Shown: positions 34,500-45,239 of the stretch, in pieces | Layout: the number at the start of each line of letters is the position of its first letter | Numbering within the stretch: position 1 is the first letter of the stretch | NCBI RefSeq assembly: GCF_965363235.1 | Contig: NC_134850.1 | Span: 30,778,102 to 30,842,101 of the forward strand | DNA from: Mytilus galloprovincialis | Lineage: Eukaryota > Mollusca > Bivalvia > Mytilida > Mytilidae | Direction: 5' to 3' | Length of the DNA: 64,000 nt | Position numbers and translations under genes: made by a program | Notes under the pieces: generated by a model | Told to the model about the DNA's origin: nothing | Database searches by the model: none | What the model saw: the letters and a program-made list of their open reading frames with translations, nothing else

Positions 34500-35010
34500 A
34501 TGATACACAACTGAATTGTTTGTACACTTTGTTCTTTGTAGAACATGTTTGTAATATTGGCCACTGAATATTAAGCAACCTTAAGATAGAATGAATACAT
34601 GTCAGAAATATTAGTTACGAGAGGGAAGGTTGTATAGCTATGTTAGTTACCCACCTAGATTAAAAGAAAAAATACAAATAAATTTATTTCAAATTATGAT
34701 TTTGTTCTTTTGTTGAATATGTTTGTAATATTGGCCACTGGCTATTAAGCAACCTTAAGATTAAATGAATACATATTAGAAAAATGAGTTATGAGAAAGA
34801 TATATAAAAAGTAGAGCTATGTTACCCAGTAAGAATTGAAAAAAAAAATACCAATAGATTTTATTTCAAATTTTAATTTTGTTGAACATTTTTGCAATAT
34901 TGGCCACTGGATATTAAGCAACCTTAAGATTCAGTGAATACATATCAGAAAAATGAGTTATGAGAAAAATAAATAAATAGTAGATCTATGTTACCCACTT
35001 AGAATTAAAA
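34500..35010 (+). repeat. ~170-bp repeat, three units, of the 'ttggccactg' family
   Basis: 'gtttgtaatattggccactg' with 'attaagcaaccttaagat' occurs at about 34550, 34720 and 34890. It is a diverged relative of the 'atttgccactgtatgttaag' array at 52060-53365. Confidence 0.8.
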
Positions 35011-35052
35011 AAAAAAAAAAAAAAGATTTTTTTTTAAATTTGAATTTTCCAG

Positions 35053-35122
35053 ATTCGAAATTTAAATTTGACGAAATTTGTCCTCGGAGAAATAATTTAC
35101 CTGAAACTAAAGCAGACATCAG
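35053..35122 (+). CDS. Candidate 70-bp coding exon
   Basis: Acceptor 'ttgaattttccag' ends at 35052 and donor CAG|GTAAGT begins at 35123. Two plus frames are open. In phase 0 (as left by the 31547 exon) it begins IRNLNLTKFVLGE. With one incoming base it reads SKFKFDEICPRRNNLPETK, which looks more like a soluble protein. The third frame has a stop. If the second reading is right, an exon is missing between 31587 and 35052, or the chain is wrong. Confidence 0.35.
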
Positions 35123-35824
35123 GTAAGTCATAAATTTAAAAATGATGAATTTAAACGCAGAGAATTATGTAATATTAAAAAGCATTGAAGCATGCATGAG
35201 GAAATTGTACTTTCAGAGAAAGGTACTAATATGTCATGATAAAAATCATTTATTATTATTAATCTTTGTTGACGTTTTGTTTACCTAGATATTATATTGA
35301 TATGCTTCAATCATTACACGCTTGAATGATTCCAGGAAACGATTCGATTGGTATCAGTTTATTTTTATGGACTTTATTACAATCAGTGGATATAATTTGT
35401 TTGTCATTGTGTGTTTAAAAGTCGTAATTAATCGGTCATCAAATAGTTTGACCTGATGTGCCCCCTAGTGACAGCCGATGTTCCCCCTAGGTAAGTTGTG
35501 TCTAGATGTCATAGTAGTTTCCGTTTTGTCTGCGATCATTGTTGGGCAGGGCCTGATAATAGCTTGTCGTAGTATCTAAGAATGTAAAGACGATTTTAAT
35601 GAAGTAGCGCTTGTGACAATAACAAGATAATGAATTAATCACATTTTATTTGTCTGCGACTGTTAAGAATTAATATCGTAGTTTTGTTTTTTGTGTACCT
35701 TGTCGTAACTTTTTTTGTATGTTAGTCTGTAAAAAATGTGTCCTATTGAATCATTTTATGTTAAAGACAATAAGAGCGATACATTTATGACAGTTTTATC
35801 CTATAACATAATTTTTTTTACGAT
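35123..35824. other. Unique DNA with GC-richer patch
   Basis: Holds the CTCF-like pair at 35459-35492 and a CpG-containing stretch to about 35620. Otherwise unassigned. Confidence 0.4.
35459..35492 (-). promoter_or_regulatory. Twin CTCF-like motif
   Basis: TGCCCCCTAGTGA (35459-35471) differs by one base from the reverse CTCF core YGCCMYCTRSTGG known in bilaterians. A weaker TTCCCCCTAGG follows at 35481. A donor-like AG|GTAAGT overlaps the second copy (35489-35495), so a coding exon is an alternative reading. Confidence 0.3.
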
Positions 35825-36660
35825 TTTTGTCGAGCCTTCGACTTTAGTCGAAAAAGCGAGACATAGCGATCCTACATTCCGTCGGCGTCGGCGTCGTCGG
35901 CGGCGTCAACAAATATTCACTCTGTGGTTAAAGTTTTTGAAATTTTAATAACTTTCTTAAACTAAACTGGATTTCTACCAAACTTGGACAGAAGCTTGTT
36001 TATGTTCATAAGATAGTATGCAGAAGTAAATTTTGTAAAAATAAAATTCCATTTTTTCCGTATTTTACTTATAAATGGACTTAGTTTTTCTGCCAGGAAA
36101 CATAACATTCACTCTGTGGTTAAAGTTTTTGAAATTTTAATAACTTTCTTAAATTATCCTGGGTTTGTACCAAACTTAGACAATAGCTTGTTTATGATCA
36201 AAACATAGTATCCAGAAGTAAATTTTGTTAACAAAAAAATCCATTTTTTTGTGCATTTTACTTTTATATGGACTTAGATTTTCTGCCAGGAAACAACGCA
36301 TTCACTCTGTGGTTAAAGTTTTTAAAATTCTAATAACTTTCTTATACTATTTTGGACCTGTACCAAACTTGGACAGAAGCTTGTTTAGGATCAAAAGCTA
36401 GTATCTATAAGAAAATTTTACCTGTGTATCTGTATTTTACTTATAAATGGTTATAAATCTTCCAGTTTACATAACAGACAGTCTGCAGTTAAAGTTTTTA
36501 AAACATACTGTATTTTTACCAAACTTGGACAGAAGCTTCTTAGAATCATAAGATAGTATCAAGAGGAATATTTTCATTGATTTTATTCCTCTTTTGTTGA
36601 GCCTGCGATTAACAGCATATTAAAGTAGGCGAGACACTGGGTTCCATGGAACCCTTAAGA
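35825..36660 (+). mobile_element. Family C Helitron/HINE-like element
   Basis: TTTTTGTCGAGCC, then hairpin TTCGACTTTAGTCGAA with outer pairing to GCGAGACA (35856). GTCGGC microsatellite (35880-35908). Internal 192-193-bp units start 'attcactctgtgg' at 35915, 36107 and 36300, with a decayed fourth near 36480. The 3' side repeats GCGAGACA (36630), then the perfect palindrome GGGTTCCATGGAACCC (36639-36654) and CTTAAG. Same plan as A, B and D with unrelated sequence. Confidence 0.75.
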
Positions 36661-37604
36661 ATTTTTTTCCCGAAATAGTGTTATTATTAATTTCTTTTTT
36701 ATAAACAAAATATTTTCTACTCATTTAATTATATCTATTATTCAAGCTATTGATCAACAAATATCAAATGTTTACTTATGTATCTATATTTACACTTATA
36801 CTAATTATAATAAACACTTATTGGGCAATAAGCCCTTCCACGAAATTGATTACTTTTTTGCATGAAGAGCAAATTATTTGTAGAATTTTTTGATAGGTGA
36901 TTTTTATGCTTTTTTGAATCTATACAAATTTTTAAGTAGTAACTTTATTGCTTTTCAGTTTTCTGTTTACTAAACACATAAAGGGGTATCATTTGTGAGC
37001 AATGGCTCATAGAACTTTTTTTTTATTAGAGTTATGTCCCTTGAATAAGTTAAAAAAACTACATTTAATACATACACATGTTGATTATCATTTTGTGTTG
37101 AGCCCATACAAAGTTTTGAAGTATTAACATCTATTGCTGTATAGTTTCCTGTGTACTGAGTGCTAAAAGGGGCATTAATAGAACAAATTAATTTCACAAG
37201 AGTTATGTTCCTTGGAAATATCAATTCAATTGGGAAATATATTTTAAGAGCTTAAGGCTAAATTTCTCATCAGATTTTCAAATGTTTGTTTTTAAAAAGC
37301 TATGTATAAATAATATAAGTGCTGCCAAACTATTTTTACAGGATCTGTGTCCCTTTGAAATGCAGTTTATATTGAAAGTTGCAATAGTACTCTCAAGCCT
37401 ACATTTATTGTCAGATTGTTATAAAATTAATATCAATGGTTAGTATTAGCAGGATTATCTGTGCTGATCAACTATTTTGACAGGTGGTAGGAATTATATA
37501 GAAAATAGCATTTGAAACCAAATTTTTGTAGGAAATTTATAAAAAAGTTGATGAGAAACAAACCGAAAAGGGGACATTAGAACCATGTCCCTTTATTTGT
37601 AAAT
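36661..37604. repeat. Degenerate ~170-bp repeats
   Basis: 'agagttatgtcccttg' (37028) and 'agagttatgttccttgg' (37199) lie about 171 bp apart, with matching 'acacataaaggggtatcat'/'gtgctaaaaggggcattaa' segments. The minus-strand frame here is not supported as a gene. Confidence 0.45.
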
Positions 37605-37880
37605 AGATATAAGAAGATATGGTATTAGTGTCAATGAGACAAATCTCCATCCAAGTCACAATTTGTAAGAGTAAACCATTATAGGTCAAAGTACAGTCTT
37701 CAACATGGAGCCTTGGCTCATACCGAACAGCAAACTATAAAGGCCCCCTAAATTGAGTAGTGCAAAACCATTCAAGAGATAAAACTCTTAAAGGTTATTA
37801 ACTTAAAAATGTCAAACTTCAATAGTAATTTTTTGCTTCTTCAACTATGACATTTAATAAAAAGTAAAAACACAAAAATA
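37605..37880 (+). repeat. Interspersed repeat R1, plus copy, 3'-truncated
   Basis: 'agatataagaagatatggta', 'gtgtcaatgagacaaatctc', 'accattataggtcaaagtac', 'catggagccttggctcatac' and 'agcaaactataaaggccccc' follow R1 order. Confidence 0.7.
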
Positions 37881-38225
37881 CTGAACTCCGAGGAAAATTC
37901 AAAAAGGAAAATCAAAAATCAAAAGGCAAAATCAAAAGTCCAAGCACATCAAACGAATGGATAACAACTGTCATATTCCTGACTTGGTACAGGCATTTTC
38001 TAATGTAGAAAATGGTGGATTGAACCTGGTTTTATAGCTAGCTAAACCTCTCACTTGTATGACAGTCGCATCAAATTCCATTACATTGTCAACGATGCAT
38101 GAACAAAACAAACATACTCAAAGAGTAAAAATGTCAAAAATAGGGGTACAACAGTCAATATTGTGTTATCATCTTAATATCACTACATAAACAACAAATG
38201 TAACAAAGTAGCACAAAAAGGCATA
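37881..38225 (+). repeat. Interspersed repeat R4
   Basis: Composition and phrases ('atcaaacgaatggataacaa', 'ctgtcatattcctgacttgg', 'tatgacagtcgcatcaaatt') fit a further dispersed mussel-type repeat, joined directly to R1. Only one copy lies in this window, so the assignment relies on recognition rather than internal comparison. Confidence 0.35.
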
Positions 38226-38262
38226 CATCAAATTCAACATTCTCATTTTGCTTTTCCTATAC

Positions 38263-38745
38263 AGCTGAATTTATCTATGTAAAGTCTACCCATAAATGAA
38301 AGAAGGTTTTCATTACTGGTGTAAAATTGCGCGTTTGAAATTCGTACAGGTAGACATAAAAATAATTTTGTCGTATGACGGCATACATAAATGCAGACTC
38401 ACATAAAGTAGATATAACAAAAAACAGACTTACAGTAAAAATAATAAATAAAATAATGGTGTGGTTCAAAGTATGACGGGATACATAAGTACAGTTTCAC
38501 GTCAAATACAGCTGAATTTATCTATGTAAAGTCTACCCATAAATGATAGAAGGTTTTCATTACTGGTGTAAAATTGCGCGTTTGAAATTCGCACAGGTAG
38601 ACATAAAAATAATTTTGTCGTATGACGGCATACATAAATGCAGACTCACGTAAAGTAGATATAACAAAAACCAGATTTAACAGTAAAAGTAATAATAATA
38701 AATAAAACAATGTTGTTTCACGTCAAATGTATATCATAAAAAACA
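38263..38745 (-). repeat. 246-bp tandem duplication downstream of the reverse transcriptase
   Basis: 'cagctgaatttatctatgta', 'aagtctacccataaatga' and 'gtgtaaaattgcgcgtttga' begin at 38263 and again at about 38509. On the minus strand both copies keep the same ~60-residue frame (ESAFMYAVIRQNYFYVYL and TRNFTPVMKTF), with few differences. Being just 3' of the reverse transcriptase on its coding strand, they may be part of the same retroelement. Confidence 0.7.
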
Positions 38746-38968
38746 GACTAAACAGAAAAAGTAGTCTTATTGAATAAAATAGTTTTGTCATTCATAGTAT
38801 GTCAAGATCCTTAAGTAAAAGTAATATCAATAAATGAAATAATTTTGCCGTTCAAAGTATGTGGTTTTACATAACCACAGAGTCACTTCAAATGAATATC
38901 TAAAAAAGACATATAAAAGAATACTATAATACGTAATTAAGATGATAACAAACGTCAGTACGCAAAAT

Positions 38969-39829
38969 CTATACTTCAAGACCATCTTGTATTATTTGTG
39001 AAGTTGATACGGAATATTTATCAACAAGTTCTGGGTATCTTCCGATGAACTTTTTTAGAAAAAGGACGAGACGTTCTTTGACATATCCCTGGTTCATCAA
39101 TTTTCTGCTCAGACACTGGTGACGTTTTACAAAGTCTGAATAGGAGCTGCAAGCTCTTGAATACCTAATAAGTTGGGAAATGTATATTCCATATGCAGGT
39201 GAAGTTGGTATATTACTACTTAGGTGGGGGAAATTGATAATTTCAAAATTAAAATCGTCTCGTTTGTCATAGATTCTGGTACTGAGATGACTGTGTATGT
39301 CAAATTCGAGGTACAAGTCTAAAAACGAGGCAGAGGAAGCCGTGTCTGTGGTCTCTTTAATTTCTAGTTCTGGTGGGTATATTAATGGAATCCAATCAGA
39401 AAAGTTCGGATTGTTAATGGAAAGAACATCATCAATATATCTGAAAGTGAAATTAAATAACCTGGCTTCTTTGATCTTCTTGTTTTTGACAAGTGTCTGA
39501 AGGAACTCCGATTCATATGAAAATAAGAAGAGGTCGGCAAGGAGAGGCGCATAGTTCGTTCCCATAGGAATGCCGACAATTTGTTGAAAAAGTCTACCTC
39601 CAAATTCAACAAATATGTTGTCAATAAGAAACTCCAGCATACTGATCACTTGTTCCTCTGTGTAGTATGTTTTACCCTTTTGTTCCTTATTAACAAAATA
39701 TGCCTTGTGGTATCCCAAAGTGATAAATTTATAGCGTATGCTACCATTTTTATGATGAAAAGCATTGTGAATTATTTCTTTTAGACGGGTTTTCAATTTC
39801 ACATGGGGAATGGTTGTATACAATACCAT
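38969..39829 (-). pseudogene. Penelope-like reverse transcriptase, 5'-broken
   Basis: 286-residue frame with an ordered reverse transcriptase signature: LYTTIPH at residues 3-9 (motif A region), VGIPMGTNYAPLLADLF at about 85-101 (motif B), FRYIDDVL at 119-126 with the catalytic Asp pair, and SASFLDLYLEF at about 157-167. LYTxIPH, a MGTxxAP block and FLD after YIDD are the pattern of Penelope-like retroelements. It lacks the N-terminal fingers and the usual motif A aspartate: upstream in frame reads FSRMV, while the expected residues continue in another frame, suggesting a frameshift near 39830. No GIY-YIG endonuclease is seen downstream. It functioned in retrotransposition; this copy looks dead. 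The annotated Met is only the first available, not a true start. Confidence 0.7.
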
Positions 39830-39916
39830 CCTTGAAAATAAACAAAATTGTCTTGTATAAATTTCGAAAAAAACCCAACTTAAATTGATTTTGAGGAAAA
39901 AGAGTTGTCAACCATG
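39830..39916 (-). pseudogene. Out-of-frame remnant upstream of the reverse transcriptase
   Basis: A different minus frame (to 39986) reads FRNLYKTILFIFKDGIVYN and overlaps the start of the main frame. It probably holds displaced N-terminal residues of the same domain. Evidence is weak. Confidence 0.3.
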
Positions 39917-40040
39917 AAAACACTTTATTTTTTGGCGAGTTCTCACTGTTGTTATATTGAAACATTTTATTTTGCCGAGTCCTCACTGTTGTTAGTTTAA
40001 AACATTTTATTTTTGCGAGTTCTCACGGTTGTTAGTTTAA
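39917..40040 (+). repeat. 40-bp unit repeated three times
   Basis: 'gcgagttctcactgttgtta' at 39935, 39975 and 40015, with 'aacattttattt' between. It marks the 5' edge of the retroelement remnant. Confidence 0.85.
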
Positions 40041-40289
40041 CGTCTTAAAGAAAATAAATCTAGTTGGATTAATAGTTGTAGACTGCATAAATGTTTGACC
40101 TTTGACCTATTGTCTTGTTAATGTCATCTGAGGGGACATTTTGGATCACTTATCTAACTGCTATAACTGAGCTTAGTTATAGTGATGAATATTTGAGAAT
40201 GTTTGGGTTGTTTAAATCTATTAAAATAAGTCCTTCTTCAGGCTGCTATAGTAAATCACTTCTGAAATTATGAATGCAAGATTTTATTA
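40041..40289. other. Spacer, no feature seen
   Basis: Nothing recognised. Confidence 0.4.
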
Positions 40290-40513
40290 CTGTAAATCAG
40301 AAAATGTTTTGCGCGCATGCATTTATTATTACGATTTTGTCATTTAAGACTAAAATGCAATTTTAATTTTTTTCGATATTGCATTTGTATTGAGACATTA
40401 TGTTTAATTCATATACAAATTTTCAAAAAGCAAGTTTTAATTATTGCGATTACAACCCTGTTGCATTTTTCGCCATAATAAAAACATTACAATAATTTCT
40501 GAATCTACAGTAT
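40290..40513. mobile_element. MITE M1 copy
   Basis: 'tactgtaaatcagaaaatgt' on the left and 'acaataatttctgaatctac' followed by AGTA on the right, with internal 'ccataataaaaacatt'. A 3' piece duplicates at about 40545-40570. Confidence 0.6.
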
Positions 40514-40965
40514 TGTGAATCTGATACTGTTTTGCTGTTTTTGCATAAATAAAAACATTGCAAAATAATCTTACAGCAGTATATAAAATGGCATTGGTTA
40601 CTTTGATGGTATTCTTATAAATAATATTTGATTGGATAATTCCCCTTTTACTTAATAGAAATATAATAGTGAATGATTATTTTCAGATATTAATAGATCT
40701 ATGACGGATGCAATACTTATTCTAAGCTCTACCTCAAAGCTACCTATTTTAATTTGGTCTTTGCCTTATAGGTTCAGTTTAACCCTTATTAATTATTCAT
40801 AAGTTCAATGGACCATTAAAAAAATGAATAATTAAATTATATTCATGCCATAAAAATCTAATCTGTACATAGTTATTTTGCATGTTTAATAATAAAATCA
40901 TACTTAAAATACAATAAATTGCCCATATAGATGCAATCATATTAAAACTAAAATGATTGTAGAAG
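40514..40965. other. Unique AT-rich DNA, no feature seen
   Basis: Nothing recognised. Confidence 0.4.
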
Positions 40966-41315
40966 AACTATTATTAAATTTTGGGGTGTTGAAGAAAAAG
41001 AAAATAATAAAAAAAATACCCAAAAAGAAATCATTCATAAAAAAAGATATAAAAGAGAAATAAATAGATGTCTATTGTATGTAGGACCTTTATTTATCAC
41101 TCTAAGATTAATACAGGAACTACGATCATATACCAAATGAACTATTATTAAAAAAGTGAGGTGTTGAAGAAGAAGGAAAAAAACCAAAAAGAAATCATTC
41201 ATAGAAAATGAGAAAAAAGAGAAATAATTAGATGTCTGTTGTATTTTTTTTTAGGACCCTTATTTATCACTCTAATTTAAAACAGAAACTAGGGACATAT
41301 ACCATATCTTTACTT
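40966..41315 (+). repeat. ~174-bp tandem duplication
   Basis: 'gaactattattaaa', 'ggtgttgaaga', 'ccaaaaagaaatcattcata' and 'ttatttatcactctaa' are repeated from about 41139. Confidence 0.8.
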
Positions 41316-41510
41316 GAAAATTTGTGACAATTGACCGAATAATTTGTGACACTTGTCACTCTTAGTGTCGGACATTTTCTTTTGTGACATCAAAAATTTA
41401 CATGAACATCTTTGATGTCCAGTTATGGCAGACAAATATCATTAGATATCATAGATATGTCCTTTTATAAGTTACTTTTGGAACAACATGGAATTGAATG
41501 TTTCCTCATA

Positions 41511-43241
41511 TTTTTATACGACCGCAAAATTTGAAAAATTTTTCGTTGTAGATTGCTATCACGTTGGCGTCGTCGTCTGCGTCGTCGTCGTCGTCGTCGT
41601 CGTCGTCCGAATACTTTTAGTTTTCGCACTCTAACTTTAGTAAAAGTGAATGGAAATCTATGAAATTTTAACACAAGGTTTATGACCACAAAAGGAAGGT
41701 TGGTATTGATTTTGGGAGTTTTGGTCCCAACATGTTAGGAATTAGGGGCCAAAAAGGGCCCAAATAAGCATTTTCTTGGTTTTCGCACTATAACTTTAGT
41801 TTAAGTTAATAGAAATCTATGAAATTTTGACACAAGGTTTATGACCACAAAAGAACGGTTGGGATTGATTTTGGGAGTTTTGGTTTCAACTGTTTAGGAA
41901 TTAGGGGCCAAAAAAGGGTCCAAATAAGCATTATTCTTGGTTTTCGCACAATAACTTTAGTTTAAGTAAATAGAAATCAATGAAATTTAAACACAATGTT
42001 AATGACTACAAAAGGAAGGTTGGTATTGATTTTGGGAGTTTAGGTCCCAACAGTTTAGGAATTAGGGGCCAAAAAGGGACCCAAATAAGCATTTTTCTTG
42101 GTTTTCGCACCATAACGTTAGTATAAGTATATAGAAATCTATGAAATTTAAACACAAGTTTTATGACCATAAAAGGAAGGTTGGTATTGATTTTTGGAGT
42201 TTTGGTCCCAACAGAATAAGGGGCCCAAAGGGTCCAAATTAAACTTTGTTTGATTTCATCAAAATTGAATAATTGGGGTTCTTTGATATGCCGAATCTAA
42301 CTGTCATGACTGTGTATGTAGATTCTTAACTTTTGGTCCCGTTTTCAAATTGGTCTACATTAAGGTCCAAAGGGTCCAAAATTAAAGTTAGTTTGATTTT
42401 GACAAAAAATGAATCAGTTAGGTTCTTTGATATGCTGAATCTAAAAATGTACTTAGATTCTTGATTATTGGCCCAGTTTTCAAGTTGGTCCAAATCGGGG
42501 TCCAAAATTAAACTTTGTTTGATGTATAGCAAGTCTTTTCAATTGCACAGTATTGGGCAATGGCAAGAAATATCTAATTGCACAATATTGTGAAATAGCA
42601 AATTTTTTTTTAATTAGAGTTATCTTTCTTTGTCCAGAATAGTAAGCAAGAAATATCTAATTGCAAAATATTGTGCAATAGCAAGATTTTTTTTTAATTG
42701 GAGTTATCTTTCTTTGTCCAAAATCAACTTAAATCTTTGTTATATACAATATACAATGTATATTCACTTTTTACTACCAACTGATAAATTATTATAATCT
42801 TTACCATTCAGTGATAACAAGCAGTTTTTTTACATCTTAATATTTTATGATGTATTTAAATGAGTAGTTATTGTTGCAAACTCCATTAGAAATTTTAATT
42901 GAGATTAGTTTTGGAATAAGGGAAAGGGGGATGTGATTAAAAAAATTGGGTTCAATTTTTCTCATTTGAAATTTCATAAATAAAAAAGAAAATTTCTTCA
43001 AACATTTTTTTGAGAGGATTAATATTCAACAGCATAGTGAATTGCTCTAAGAGAAAACAAAAATTTTAAGTTCATTAGAACACATTCATTCTGTGTCAGA
43101 AACCTATGCTGTGTCAACTATTTAATCACAATCCAAATTTAGAGCTGAATCCAGCTTGAATGTTGTGTCCATACTTGCCCCAACCGTTCAGGGTTCAACC
43201 TCTGCGGTCGTATAAAGCTACGCCCTGCGGAGCATCTGGTT
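41511..43241 (+). mobile_element. Family A element, copy A4
   Basis: Same boundaries as A3 (TTTTTATACGACCGC to CTGGTT) and nearly the same sequence. The flanks differ completely ('cctcata' and 'gcaatagg'), so it is a separate insertion of the same recent subfamily. An internal deletion joins 'actttgtttgatg' to 'tatagcaagtctttt' (about 42524), removing ~275 bp present in A3. The poly-Arg frame on the minus strand is its GTC microsatellite. Confidence 0.75.
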
Positions 43242-43344
43242 GCAATAGGAAAAGCCTATAGTCCTGAATATGCATGACATATTTGCCACTGGATGTTAAG
43301 CAAGCTTCAATCAACCAACCTGTCTACACTGTACTACTGTGCAT
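43242..43344 (+). repeat. Fragment of the 'atttgccactgg' repeat
   Basis: 'gacatatttgccactggatg' followed by 'ttaagcaagcttcaatcaac'; same family as 52060-53365. Confidence 0.6.
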
Positions 43345-43525
43345 TCATTGCTATTCTTTGGGTACCAGTTTTTGTGGATTTATTTGGCATAAAGGTTGAA
43401 CAAATTTAAATTTTGAAGGAAGTATGGATTTCTGGTAGGATTTGACTTCAAACATTGACAAAGGCACAATATCTAGTACTAATTGAACTGTAATTTTTCT
43501 TCAATCCACAAAACTTGGTACACGC
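43345..43525. mobile_element. Diverged MITE M2 copy
   Basis: 'tgtgcattcattgctattct', 'ttgggtaccagtttttgtgg' and 'caatccacaaaacttggtac' parallel the M2 copy at 45418. Confidence 0.5.
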
Positions 43526-43627
43526 CTCAGGACAATAGTTGCACCTCGGGGGACAATAAACATACTATTCTACTCATACCCAGTCAGTAAGTGTTTTATT
43601 ATATCGAAAAAAGATAACAGACAATAA

Positions 43628-43891
43628 ATGGCGGTTAAATCAACTAACATTATATATAAATCAAAAAACCAACTTCATAAATATTCTGAAATGCTTAGAC
43701 TATGTCTTGCCCTGACCTCAAACATGAATACAAATGGTAAAAAGCGACGTTGTTACTCCTGCGGTATTTCCAAAATCCTCCTATCCCGTAGCTGCATTGG
43801 AAATTCCGCGAAATATAATGACGCTTGTAATCAGATAGTTTCATCGAGGTCCAATTGTTGGAAACTTTTGGCTTGTAATTTGAAAAAATAG
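43628..43891 (+). CDS. Small unidentified ORF in a GC-richer patch
   Basis: 87-residue frame starting MAVKSTNIIYKSK, with cysteines clustered in RCYSCGIS, SCIGNS and NACNQ-like positions. The minus strand is open over 66 residues as well (43695-43895). The patch 43720-43870 is less AT-rich than its surroundings and has several CpGs, so it may be exonic or promoter sequence rather than this exact ORF. No homologue recognised. Confidence 0.15.
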   Translation: MAVKSTNIIYKSKNQLHKYSEMLRLCLALTSNMNTNGKKRRCYSCGISKILLSRSCIGNSAKYNDACNQIVSSRSNCWKLLACNLKK

Positions 43892-43895
43892 TCAA

Positions 43896-45239
43896 AATAT
43901 TGTGTTCTTATTTTATATAGAAATTATTAACTGGGGTATAATAAACATATGAGAATAGAGTATATGAATGTAAATAGTTTGGGTTACACCTTGGGTCCAA
44001 TAATAGATTTATTGCAATGGTATCTCTAGAAACTGCTATCTATATTCCATGCTAATTCTACTTGCTATGTTAAGACAGGGACACAGATTGTACAACATAG
44101 AAGTTATTTCCCCTTAAAAAATATTCAAAAATTAGAAGAAAATTTTATGATTGGAAAGTGGACAATTTTTAAAGTAGTCATGAAATCATCTCATGAACCC
44201 TAAAATTTAATATAAATATCCAATCCAATTTCAGGGTCAGCAGTAAGTCCATTACCCCAGATAATGGACCAATACCACACAGTGACATTGCAACTTTTTT
44301 TTTAAACTTGAAATTTGAATGGCAATAGTCAAAATGCATCAAATGTGCAATTAATGAATTAAAATGTACTATGACATGGATTTTTCATGCCAGTCGGTGC
44401 ATGAAGTTACTTACAGTTTTCAAACGGCACTGACACATGAGTTAAAAAAAAGAAGTCATAAAAATCTATGATGATAGATTTCAAATGTAACAACTGCAGT
44501 GCATTTTGTGACATTTAATGCATCAAGCTATGTTTTATTGTTTAAGGACTAGACAACAAGCCATTAAAACTAGTATTTCATATTCAACATTTCACTTCTT
44601 TAAAAATCTTTTCCATGACATTTAACTTTAATTTGAAAAAGATGCAGTAACGTGACTTAATTTATATCTTAAGTGTTAACAGTAAATTTTTGAAAACTGT
44701 AAGTTAGGCATTATTTTTAAAGATCTCGACATCTTTATATTACTGGTTTATTGAAAGTTTAAAAGATGGAGTGAAAACAGACTTAAACTTTTTTTCCCAG
44801 TTGTCAGCATATTGTGATATGATTGCATATCATTTGCATGTTTTTTGTTTACAATCGCATGTGTGGTAAAAGTATGATCTCTGAAATAAAAATAAAAATT
44901 TTTATAATGTGACTGTAGTCGTAATTTAAGAAATCTAAATACAGTTACAGTTTGACCTTCTATAGAGGTTGCTTTTTTTAACGGAAAACCTGTCTGTTCA
45001 AGTCATGATCTTACTGTCCCTCTCTACAAATACATTGTACTTATTCATTTTGAACCTCCATAATCTCTGAAATAAGATCAGTTGTCTTTGTTTCATTTGG
45101 TGATTTTATTTATTCCTTCTTGTTGGCCTATCAATGCTGGATGGAATAATGTATATGTGTGTGTCTGTCTGTCCCTCTGTTAGTCTGTCTATGCTCATTG
45201 GTATTTATACTGACTACTTTTACTGAACTAGTACACATT
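43896..45239. other. Long AT-rich stretch without recognisable genes
   Basis: No splice-bounded exon or repeat family was recognised. The short frame at 45159 is TCTG/TCCC simple sequence. Confidence 0.4.

Noticed and set aside
36639..36654. Bacterial-type terminator hairpin
   Set aside because: The palindrome is the 3' hairpin of family C; nothing else in the window is prokaryotic.
38969..39829. Retroviral or LTR-type reverse transcriptase
   Set aside because: The LYTTIPH / MGTNYAP / YIDD / FLD order fits Penelope-like elements; no LTRs, gag, protease or integrase motifs are visible nearby.
41465..41689. ORF with long poly-Arg run (also near 35880 and 32950)
   Set aside because: Translation of GTC/GGC microsatellites within HINE-like elements.
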